From: Chloroflexi bacterium RBG_16_70_13
GTDB taxonomy: Bacteria; Chloroflexota; Limnocylindria; Limnocylindrales; CSP1-4
Length of the DNA stretch: 6,939 nucleotides
Assembly (NCBI GenBank): GCA_001795245.1
Contig: MGOD01000108.1
Coordinates: forward strand, 22,068-29,006
Direction of reading: 5' to 3'
Made by a program: the position numbers and the translations under genes. Below, in pieces: positions 1-5,430 of the stretch (position 1 is the first letter of the stretch; each line of letters starts with the position of its first letter). The notes below the pieces were generated by a model that was not told where the DNA came from, searched no databases, and was given only the letters and a program-made list of their open reading frames with translations.

Positions 1-58
1 GACGCCGGTGGGCCACCTGGTCCATGACCGCGATCGGTACGCATTCGAGACGCTCTGA
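1..58 (+). CDS. 3' end of an unidentified gene (partial)
   Basis: Reading from base 2, an open frame gives 18 codons (TPVGHLVHDRDRYAFETL) and stops at TGA 56-58. The TGA shares its A with the ATG of the next gene (TGATG), the arrangement expected of translationally coupled genes. Third codon positions are mostly G or C. The fragment is too short to assign a family; its charged, non-hydrophobic character suggests a soluble C-terminus. It could be a chance open frame at the window edge, but the exact stop/start overlap supports a real upstream gene in the same operon as the membrane protein. Confidence 0.45.
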   Translation, partial: TPVGHLVHDRDRYAFETL

Positions 59-1086
59 TGCGCCAGAGTTGGCTGGATGCACTGACCGACGCCGTGGACC
101 GTGTACCCGGGCCCCGATGGCTCGTGTACGGCGTGGTCGTCCTCGCCTGGGTGTTCGTGGGCAGCCTGGTCGGCTGGATAGAGCGCCGCACCGAGTTCCC
201 GACGATCGATTCGATCCTGCCGCTGGGGGCGGTCCTCCCCGCGATCCTGCTGTGGTCGATGCAGGGGCTCGACGACCTGGCGAGCCGAGCTCTCTCCACG
301 CTGCGTCCGCTCCTCGATCTCCGCGACGACGAGATCGAGGTCGTCCGGGCGGACCTGCGGCGAACGCCGCCCGCCTGGGCCTGGGTCGCCCTGGTCGTCG
401 GCGTCAGCGCGGGTATCGGCAGCGTGGTTGGTGGCCCGTCGGGCTGGGGGATCATGCCGACATCTTCGGCGGCGACCTGGGCGGTGGCCGTCGTCATGTC
501 CACGTCGGCAAGCGTCGTCGTGTTCGGATTCCTGGCCCACGCCATCCACCAGCTGCGCCTGGTCGACCGGCTCCACCGCCGACATGTCGTCGTCGATCTC
601 TTTCGACTCGAACCGCTCTACGCCTTCGCGACGCTGACGGCGCGGACGGGAATCACCCTCATCGCGGTGTCGGCGCTGGGCTTCCTCAGCCTCACGCTCG
701 CACTCGGGGAGACGCTCGCGCTCTCGGCCGCCGACTTCCTGTCGGCTGCATTTCTCATGGTCGTCTCCTTTGCGTCGTTCATCCTCCCGCTCCTCAGTCT
801 CCACGACCGGATCGTCGCCGAAAAGGATCGGCGGATGGCCGAGGCGAACGGCACGCTCGCGCTCGCGCTGGCCGAGCTCCATCGCCGGATCGGTGTCGGC
901 GAGGTCGACGCGGCCGCGAAGCTCAACGACACGGTCGCCGCCGCGAGCTCCGCCGTCCAGGTTGTGGCCCGCGTCTCGACCTGGCCGTGGCGCCAGGAGA
1001 CCCTTCGAGCGTTCCTCGGGGCGGTCCTCCTGCCGATCGCCCTGTGGGTGACGTTCGAGCTTCTTCGGCGCGTCCTGCCCGACTGA
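58..1086 (+). CDS. Hypothetical multi-pass membrane protein, 342 aa
   Basis: The function is not recognised. The protein has about seven hydrophobic segments, near residues 21-41, 50-68, 106-125, 138-161, 196-216, 226-247 and 318-336. Between helices four and five lies a charged stretch with RLHRRHVVVDLF followed by PLYAFATLTART (about residues 171-198). I recall this pattern from uncharacterised membrane proteins of Chloroflexota and some archaea, but could not confirm it. Residues 250-312 form a mostly helical charged region, possibly coiled coil, before the last helix. There is no signal peptide cleavage site and no catalytic or transport motif I know. The ATG at 58 overlaps the upstream stop, so translation is probably coupled; no strong Shine-Dalgarno sequence is visible. 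The gene ends 19 bases from the convergent thioredoxin gene with no clear terminator hairpin between them. Coding status is well supported by length, G/C third positions and hydrophobic pattern. Confidence 0.85.
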   Translation: MRQSWLDALTDAVDRVPGPRWLVYGVVVLAWVFVGSLVGWIERRTEFPTIDSILPLGAVLPAILLWSMQGLDDLASRALSTLRPLLDLRDDEIEVVRADLRRTPPAWAWVALVVGVSAGIGSVVGGPSGWGIMPTSSAATWAVAVVMSTSASVVVFGFLAHAIHQLRLVDRLHRRHVVVDLFRLEPLYAFATLTARTGITLIAVSALGFLSLTLALGETLALSAADFLSAAFLMVVSFASFILPLLSLHDRIVAEKDRRMAEANGTLALALAELHRRIGVGEVDAAAKLNDTVAAASSAVQVVARVSTWPWRQETLRAFLGAVLLPIALWVTFELLRRVLPD

Positions 1087-1105
1087 TCCAGTTCGGCCCG
1101 CGAGC

Positions 1106-1801
1106 CTAGGGTGATGGCGACGGCGGACGAGCGCCGGCCGGCAGGATGGATTCCACGAGCCGGCTCGCGCCGGCGAGATCCAGGGGGCCGTTGACGACCG
1201 CCCGAATGACGCCGTCGGGGTCGATGAAGAACTGGGTGGGCAGGGCATAGACGCGGTAGGTCCGGAAGGCCGCTGCGCTGACGTCGGCCCCGATCACGTA
1301 CTCCAGGCCGTAGCGACCGGCGTAGGCAAGCCCGTCCTCGACGGTCTGCTGGACCTGGACGGCGATGAGGGTGAGGCCCCGGTCGCGGTAGCGCTCGTCG
1401 ATCTCGCGCAGGATCGGCGTCTCGGCCTGGCAGGGCGGGCACCAGCTGGCCCAGAAGTTGACCCAGACCGCGCGGCCGCGAAGATCGGCCAGGCGGATCG
1501 GGTCGCCCTCGAGATCCGTCAGGACGAACGCCGATCCGTCGCCGAGCGTCCCGGTCAGCTCCGGCGCGAGATCGCCGACCCGGAGCCCCGGGATCGGGGA
1601 GCGGAGCAGATAGGCCGACGCGGCCGGGTTCGGCAGGCCCGGCGTCGTGGAGCCGAGTGGCGCCGTCGCGATCGTCAGGACGACGGCCGCCACGACGACG
1701 GCACCGAGGGCGCCGGCGACCTGGCGGAGGCTGAACGGCCCGACGCCGCGGCGGCGCCGTGCCTGGACGGGGGACCGCGCCGGGACCGTCGGCGGCTCCA
1801 T
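1106..1801 (-). CDS. TlpA/ResA-family membrane-anchored thiol-disulfide oxidoreductase
   Basis: This 231-aa protein has a basic N-terminus (RRRR near residues 16-19), one membrane segment at about 28-46, and then an extracytoplasmic thioredoxin-fold domain from about 75 to 222. The redox motif W-C-P-P-C is at residues 120-124, inside the family-typical VNFWASWCPPC. The cis-proline loop L-P-T is at 187-189, followed by FFIDPDG, also typical of TlpA/ResA/CcmG proteins. Such proteins reduce disulfides outside the membrane, for example on apocytochrome c or other exported proteins. The open frame extends 25 codons further upstream, but that part overlaps ccdA and lacks protein-like character. I therefore chose ATG 1801, seven bases after the ccdA stop. 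AAGG abuts the ATG, so a well-spaced Shine-Dalgarno is absent and translation probably depends on coupling to ccdA. The neighbouring CcdA is the expected electron donor. The true substrate is unknown, as no cytochrome c or haem-lyase gene lies in the window. Confidence 0.93.
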   Translation of the reverse strand: MEPPTVPARSPVQARRRRGVGPFSLRQVAGALGAVVVAAVVLTIATAPLGSTTPGLPNPAASAYLLRSPIPGLRVGDLAPELTGTLGDGSAFVLTDLEGDPIRLADLRGRAVWVNFWASWCPPCQAETPILREIDERYRDRGLTLIAVQVQQTVEDGLAYAGRYGLEYVIGADVSAAAFRTYRVYALPTQFFIDPDGVIRAVVNGPLDLAGASRLVESILPAGARPPSPSP

Positions 1802-1808
1802 CCTTGCG

Positions 1809-2630
1809 TCAGATCGCGTTGTTGAAGGGCACGAATCGCGCCAGCAGCGCCAGCCAGTCCATGAGCATCGCCACACCGATGAAGACGACGAGCAGCCCCC
1901 CGACGACCGAAACCACCCGGCCGTGCCGGAGGAGCGGGCGGATCAAGGCCGGCGACCGGTCATAGACCGCGGCGATGACCAGGAACGGCACGCCCAGGCC
2001 GGTGGTGTAGGCGACGAGGAGGATCCCACCCTGGCCGACGCTGCCGGTCGTCGCGGCCATGGTCAGGATGCCGCCGAGGATGATCCCGATGCAAGGTGTC
2101 CAGCCGATCGCGAAGATCGCCCCGAGGCCGAACGAGGCGAGCCAGCCGCCTCGGGCCCCGACCAATCGTCCGCCCAGCCGGTCGCCCAGGCCGGGGCCAC
2201 CAGCGGCGGCACCCGGGCTGCCCAGGGCCACGGTGCCCGTCCCCGTGGCCAGCGAGCCGGCCGCACCGGCATCGAGCGGCCGCCAGCTCCGGTCCAGGGC
2301 AGGAATCCTGAGGATCCCGGCCAGGTTCAAGCCGAGGAGGATTAGGAGGATCCCACCGACCTGGCGAAGGAGCGGCAGGACGTCGACGAGCGGCCCGGCG
2401 ACGTAGGTCGCGGTGACGCCGAGGAGGGTGAAGACGGCGCCGAACCCGGCGACGTATGCGAGGGCGTGGCGAACCGCCAGCCATCGGCTCATCTCGCCGG
2501 AGGCTCGCCCGACCACGGCGACCGCCGAGAGCTGGCCGATGTAGGCCGGCACCAACGGCAGCACGCACGGCGATAGGAAGCTCAGGAGCCCGGCCCCGAC
2601 GGCGACGGCGATCGTCAGGTTCTCGCCCAT
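1809..2630 (-). CDS. ccdA: CcdA/DsbD-type transmembrane thiol electron carrier
   Basis: This 273-aa integral membrane protein has about six helices, near residues 6-30, 54-77, 85-108, 163-190, 200-222 and 238-262. The two family hallmarks are present: SFLSPCVLPLVPAYIGQL at 17-34 with Cys22 in helix one, and GWTPCIGIILGGIL at 177-190 with Cys180 in helix four. In this family the two cysteines form the redox pair that passes electrons from cytoplasmic thioredoxin to extracytoplasmic thioredoxin-like proteins. The ATG at 2630 is favoured over the longer frame because the first 28 codons of that frame overlap the glutaredoxin gene and the hydrophobic first helix starts right after this Met. The start lies one base after the upstream TGA (TGACATG) with no clear Shine-Dalgarno, which implies coupled translation. 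The protein is longer than a typical CcdA (about 220-240 aa, from memory) because of a Gly/Ala-rich loop at about 112-162 between helices three and four. Confidence 0.93.
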   Translation of the reverse strand: MGENLTIAVAVGAGLLSFLSPCVLPLVPAYIGQLSAVAVVGRASGEMSRWLAVRHALAYVAGFGAVFTLLGVTATYVAGPLVDVLPLLRQVGGILLILLGLNLAGILRIPALDRSWRPLDAGAAGSLATGTGTVALGSPGAAAGGPGLGDRLGGRLVGARGGWLASFGLGAIFAIGWTPCIGIILGGILTMAATTGSVGQGGILLVAYTTGLGVPFLVIAAVYDRSPALIRPLLRHGRVVSVVGGLLVVFIGVAMLMDWLALLARFVPFNNAI

Positions 2631-2631
2631 G

Positions 2632-2937
2632 TCACACGGGGGCGGGCGCGTCGACGTCGTCGAGGACGTCGGCCAGGAGGCGCCGGAGCCGGGCCACGCT
2701 CGTCGCCAGCTCAAGGCGGGCCGTCCCCAGCTCGACGACCGGGATCCGCTCGAGGAATCGGCGATGGAGCTCCGGATCGGCCTCGATGTCCCGCTCGACG
2801 ACGGTCGGAACCGAAAGGCCCCGTCGCCGCCGATCCGCTAACACCAGCTCGATCGCGCCGCGCGCCTCGTCGCACAGGTGACAGCCCGGACGCGCGTACA
2901 GGATGAGTTCGGGGAGGGGGGTGCTCACGGCTGGCAT
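2632..2937 (-). CDS. Glutaredoxin-like (DUF836-type) protein
   Basis: This is a small soluble protein of 101 aa with a thioredoxin/glutaredoxin fold. LILYARPGCHLCDEA (about residues 11-25) holds the C-x-x-C redox pair Cys19-His-Leu-Cys22, and RIPVVEL at 64-70 supplies the cis-proline (Pro66). Both are typical of the DUF836/glutaredoxin-2-like family; the leucine-rich end (about 80-93) fits the last helix. ATG 2937 is preceded by GGGAG (bases 2946-2942) at a short four-base spacing. The open frame runs on upstream, but that extension is antisense to the tRNA-Arg gene and gives the familiar false translation GRIRTADASLRTA, so it is excluded. It is the first gene of an operon with ccdA (one-base gap) and the TlpA-like gene. 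The context suggests a cytoplasmic thiol partner of CcdA, but direct electron transfer to CcdA is my inference; thioredoxin is the usual donor. Confidence 0.88.
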   Translation of the reverse strand: MPAVSTPLPELILYARPGCHLCDEARGAIELVLADRRRRGLSVPTVVERDIEADPELHRRFLERIPVVELGTARLELATSVARLRRLLADVLDDVDAPAPV

Positions 2938-2972
2938 CGTACTCCCGGCGACGTTCGGAGGACCCTGGCGGG

Positions 2973-3004
2973 TTCCCGGACGGGACGGACCCATGGGGTA
3001 CGAT
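2973..3004 (+). promoter_or_regulatory. Possible promoter of the tRNA-Arg gene
   Basis: TACGAT at 2999-3004 matches the -10 consensus at four of six positions, including TA at its start and the final T. It lies nine bases before the mature tRNA 5' end, so transcription would begin almost at the tRNA. A -35 candidate, TTCCCG at 2973-2978, is weak and spaced 20 bases away. The 75-base gap (2938-3012) must also contain the divergent promoter of the minus-strand redox operon, for which I see no clear hexamers. Confidence 0.3.
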
Positions 3005-3012
3005 CTCCGCAC

Positions 3013-3088
3013 GCCCCCGTAGCTCAGTGGATAGAGCGCAGCCGTCCTAAGGCTGGCGTCGGCGGTTCGAATCCGTCCGGGGGCGCCA
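3013..3088 (+). tRNA. tRNA-Arg (anticodon CCT)
   Basis: A full cloverleaf can be drawn. Acceptor GCCCCCG (3013-3019) pairs with CGGGGGC (3078-3084). The D stem is GCTC/GAGC (3022-3025 with 3034-3037). The anticodon stem is CAGCC/GGCTG (3039-3043 with 3051-3055), enclosing the loop GTCCTAA with anticodon CCT at 3046-3048. The variable loop is five bases (3056-3060). The T stem is GGCGG/CCGTC (3061-3065 with 3073-3077, one G-T pair), with T loop TTCGAAT. The discriminator base is G3085 and CCA is encoded at 3086-3088. Anticodon CCT reads the arginine codon AGG. The gene stands alone, divergent from the redox operon. No terminator hairpin is evident before the next open frame 15 bases downstream. 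Confidence 0.98.
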
Positions 3089-3102
3089 CGGTGCTCGGTG
3101 CG

Positions 3103-3616
3103 ATGTCGACCAAGGGTCTTCGCTTGTTGTTCAAGTTGGTTGTCGTCCTCTGGCTGAGCGCCGCCTGCACCGGCACCGCGCCGTCGCCCAGCCAGACCGT
3201 CTGCGAACGGGATCTCCAGCGAGATCGGCGGCTGCACCGCCTAGCGACATGACTTCACCGCAACGACGTGCGAGGATCTCGCCCGCGAATGGGCCGCCGT
3301 CCTCGACCGCCAGGCCGTCGCGATCCTGAACGGCCCGGCCGACCCCAGCCAGGGAGTGTCGGTCCGCCTGAAGCAGGCCCTCGTCATCGTGACCACCGAC
3401 ATGAACACACGGCTGCTGGAACTCGAATTGGTCGAAACGTGCGACATACCGGCGTTCATGGCCGCGGCCGAGCCGACCTTTTCTGCCGAGCTGCGTGCGA
3501 AGGTCGGTGGAGGGCTCTATGACGGGGACCCCATGGCCACATACGAGGAGTGGCTCGACGACGTGAAGCGAACCCTCCGCGTCATCGAATACGGGGAGTC
3601 GCCCGGGCTCTCGTGA
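3103..3616 (+). pseudogene. Broken small lipoprotein-like gene (frameshift plus in-frame TAG)
   Basis: An ATG at 3103 starts a convincing signal sequence: basic start, hydrophobic core LLFKLVVVLWLSAAC, and a cysteine at residue 22 in an imperfect lipobox. It then reads into a TGA at 3250-3252. The next frame (+1) shows strong G/C third positions and protein-like sequence from about 3206 (ISSEIGGCTA). It is cut by TAG at 3242-3244 and continues uninterrupted as RHDFTATTCEDLAREWAAV to the TGA at 3614-3616. Removing one G from the run 3209-3211 and replacing the TAG with a sense codon would restore one protein of about 170 aa. The C-terminal part is acidic with no known motif. An 86-aa product from GTG 3356 is the longest intact alternative, but coding character begins well before it and it has no ribosome binding site. 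I do not recognise the family. Decay or sequence error are both possible. Confidence 0.6.
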
Positions 3617-4176
3617 CGACCTGTGCCGGAGCGCTGGGTCATGACGACGATCGGCGTCGTGGGATTCACAGCCGGACCGCGCAGTCAGCCGGCGAGAGGC
3701 AGCTCCCCGTCCGTCATCTCGGTTGCCCCTGGCGAGGTTGACGAACTGACGACCCAGCGTTCGCGGAGCGCCCGCGTCCAGCGATTCGAGGGATCGAGGA
3801 CGAGCTCGATCGGGTGGGCTATCCGCGGCTCCTTGCACCGGGCGGCATTCTCGCCGGCCGATTGCTGCACGGGGTTGACATCACTTCGCTGACGCCGCTG
3901 GACGCAGCCGGCCACCTCGACGGGCGGCGGCTGGCCATCGTCCACGGGGCCGCCGACACGCGCGTTTCGGTCAAGCACGCGACGATGCTCGCCGAGGCCG
4001 TGCGGGCGGGTGGCGCGAGCGCTGAGCCGTGGATCCTGCCGGGTGTCATCCATGCCCGAGCCGCGTTCGTCGAGCCAGACGAGTACGAGCGTCGCCTCGT
4101 CGATTTCTTGTCGAGGACCAGCCTCAGCTGGACAAGGCGGCGAACTCGTTCCGCGTGCCGCTCGCCGCTGGCCGCG

Positions 4177-4186
4177 CGATATATCG
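4177..4186 (+). promoter_or_regulatory. AT-rich palindrome, possible -10 or operator for the SGNH gene
   Basis: CGATATATCG is a perfect ten-base palindrome and one of the few A/T-rich patches in the window, 40 bases before the SGNH hydrolase start. It contains a TATATC that could act as a -10 element, giving a leader of roughly 35 bases with the ribosome binding site inside it. No -35 hexamer is recognisable at the usual distance, so the call is tentative; chance is possible. Confidence 0.25.
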
Positions 4187-4213
4187 TAGGGACGTGCAGG
4201 CGCGGTGAGCTAA

Positions 4214-4219
4214 GGGAGG
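4214..4219 (+). promoter_or_regulatory. Shine-Dalgarno of the SGNH hydrolase gene
   Basis: GGGAGG lies seven bases before the ATG at 4227. It fixes that ATG as the start, in agreement with the signal peptide that follows. The same GGGAGG motif precedes the flavoprotein gene, whereas the redox operon genes lack such sites. Confidence 0.7.
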
Positions 4220-4226
4220 GCTGCTG

Positions 4227-5396
4227 ATGTCTCGACGAGTGGCGACTGCCGCGATCCTCGCGGCGCTGGTCCTGAGCGGCCTGCTCACCAGCGGCGCCTC
4301 GGCGGCCGGCCCGACCCTGCCCCTCCCGGCATCGATGGCCGCCGTCGGCGACTCGATCACCCAGGCCGCGAGCACCGGGGGGTCGCTCGGTGCCGACTAC
4401 CCCCAGAACTCCTGGTCGACGGGGACGTCCACGAGCGTCAACAGCCACTACCTGCGCCTCCTCGCCCTGGGGGCGCCGATCAGCGGGGCGAACCACAACC
4501 TCTCGGTCAGCGGCGCGAAGATGGCCGACCTGAACGCGCAGATGCAGGCGGTCGTCGCGCTGCCGACGGGTCCGGACTACCTGACCGTGCTGATCGGCGG
4601 CAACGACGTGTGCACGGACACCGCGGCCGGGATGACCTCCGTGGCGACGTTCCGGGCCCAGCTCGATGCGGCGCTGGCCACGCTCAAGGCCGGCACCCCC
4701 GACACCAACCTCTATGTCGTCAGCATCCCCGACGTCTACCAGCTGTGGTCGCTCTTCAAGGGCGACTTCTGGGCTCGCTTCGTCTGGTCGGTCGGGAACG
4801 TCTGCCAGTCGCTCCTGGACAACCCGACATCGACCCAGGAGGCCGACGTGCAGCGGCGGCAGGAGGTCCGCCAGCGCAACATCGACTTCAACGCTCAACT
4901 GGCGGCGGCGTGCGCCGCCTACGGGTCGCGCTGCCTTTTCGACGGCAATGCGGTCTTCAACACGCAGTTCGCGAAGAGTGACGTCTCGGGCGATTACTTC
5001 CATCCGTCGATCGCCGGGCAGGCGAAGCTCGCCTCGGTCAGCTGGGCCGCGGGCTACGCCTGGGGCGCTACTCCGCCGCCGCCCGACAAACCGATATGGA
5101 TTGGGGCGATGAGCTCCACGACGACCTCGGGCCGGACCTGGACGGCGACCGTCACGATCGCCGTGACCGATGGCACGGGCCCCGTGTCGGGGGTGGTCGT
5201 CGCGGGCACCTGGTCGGCGGGATCGGGCGCGACCAGCTGCACCACCGGCGACGACGGAACGTGCGCCGTGAAGAGCTCGAGCCTCAACAAGAAGACGGCG
5301 AGCGTCCGTTTCACCGTGACCTCGCTGACGGCGCCAGGCTTCGTCTACACGCCGACCGCGAACGTCGTGTCGAGCTGGCTGGTCACCAAGCCTTGA
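4227..5396 (+). CDS. Secreted SGNH/GDSL-family hydrolase with C-terminal Ig-like domain
   Basis: This 389-aa protein starts with a Sec-type signal peptide (RR near the start, hydrophobic 7-20, likely cleavage after ASA at about residues 24-26). The catalytic domain follows at about 35-285. Block I is AVGDSITQ with nucleophile Ser43, block II has the oxyanion glycine in SVSGAK (Gly96), block III is IGGNDVC with Gly125 and Asn126, and block V is DYFHPSIAGQ with Asp256 and His259. All four SGNH residues are therefore present. Such enzymes are usually esterases, lipases or carbohydrate deacetylases; the substrate cannot be told. A Pro-rich linker (282-287) leads to an Ig-like beta domain at about 290-372 (SSTTTSGRTWTATVTI, then GTWS, CTT and GTC) of the kind appended to secreted proteases and hydrolases. 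The pairs C338/C346 and C193/C229/C236 could form disulfides. The start overlaps the stop of the hydrolase remnant (TGATG). The protein is probably extracellular; no anchor is seen at the C-terminus. Confidence 0.92.
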   Translation: MSRRVATAAILAALVLSGLLTSGASAAGPTLPLPASMAAVGDSITQAASTGGSLGADYPQNSWSTGTSTSVNSHYLRLLALGAPISGANHNLSVSGAKMADLNAQMQAVVALPTGPDYLTVLIGGNDVCTDTAAGMTSVATFRAQLDAALATLKAGTPDTNLYVVSIPDVYQLWSLFKGDFWARFVWSVGNVCQSLLDNPTSTQEADVQRRQEVRQRNIDFNAQLAAACAAYGSRCLFDGNAVFNTQFAKSDVSGDYFHPSIAGQAKLASVSWAAGYAWGATPPPPDKPIWIGAMSSTTTSGRTWTATVTIAVTDGTGPVSGVVVAGTWSAGSGATSCTTGDDGTCAVKSSSLNKKTASVRFTVTSLTAPGFVYTPTANVVSSWLVTKP

Positions 5397-5418
5397 GCCA
5401 CCGGCGAGGCGACCGGCC

Positions 5419-5424
5419 GGGAGG
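5419..5424 (+). promoter_or_regulatory. Shine-Dalgarno of the flavoprotein gene
   Basis: GGGAGG sits six bases before the ATG at 5431 and supports that start. The 34-base gap after the SGNH gene (5397-5430) contains no evident terminator, so the two genes are probably transcribed together. Confidence 0.65.
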
Positions 5425-5430
5425 CTGCCG

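Larger units (their letters stand above)
3742..4227 (+). pseudogene. C-terminal remnant of an alpha/beta hydrolase
   Basis: The frame is open after TGA 3739-3741. From about 3793 (IEDELDRVGYPRLLAPGGIL) to about 4115 it resembles the C-terminal half of alpha/beta hydrolases of the prolyl-oligopeptidase/dienelactone-hydrolase type. It contains LAIVHGAADTRVSV, whose Asp is the expected catalytic acid (residue 48 counted from GTG 3814), a helix HATMLAEAVRAGG, then PGVIHARA with the expected catalytic His (residue 80), and the closing EYERRLVDFL. The N-terminal half with a nucleophile-elbow serine is missing. In another frame, at 3662-3676, lies GFTAG, which could be a mutated elbow. The last 37 codons to the TGA at 4225-4227 are Arg-rich and look like read-through. 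GTG 3814 could start a 137-aa protein, but it has no good ribosome binding site and an incomplete fold. Bases 3617-3741 hold no other gene that I can see. Confidence 0.6.

Noticed and set aside
1087..1105. Possible bidirectional terminator between the convergent membrane protein and TlpA-like genes
   Set aside because: The gap has only 19 bases, with no stable hairpin or T-tract.
24..1109. 361-aa plus-strand frame overlapping the membrane protein
   Set aside because: Its composition is Arg/Pro/Gly-rich nonsense, whereas the frame from 58 has clear transmembrane segments and G/C third positions.
1647..2345. 232-aa plus-strand frame opposite ccdA and the TlpA-like gene
   Set aside because: It is a charged, low-complexity shadow; the minus-strand genes have unmistakable family motifs.
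2938..3237. Upstream extension of the glutaredoxin frame on the minus strand
   Set aside because: It is antisense to the tRNA (GRIRTADASLRTA-type artefact) and crosses the divergent promoter region. The fold starts right after ATG 2937.
2878..3252. Plus-strand open frame of 124 aa across the tRNA, including APVAQWIERSRPKAGVGGSN
   Set aside because: This is the well-known false translation of a tRNA gene. Only the part from ATG 3103 has signal-sequence character and is treated as the lipoprotein-like pseudogene.
3131..3838. 235-aa minus-strand frame opposite the broken lipoprotein gene
   Set aside because: It is Arg/Gly/Asp-rich with no motif. Third-position G/C bias favours the plus strand here.
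4469..4477. GGGGGCGCC resembling the tRNA 3' end, considered as an attachment-site repeat
   Set aside because: The match is only about nine G/C bases and lies inside the SGNH coding region; it is expected by chance.
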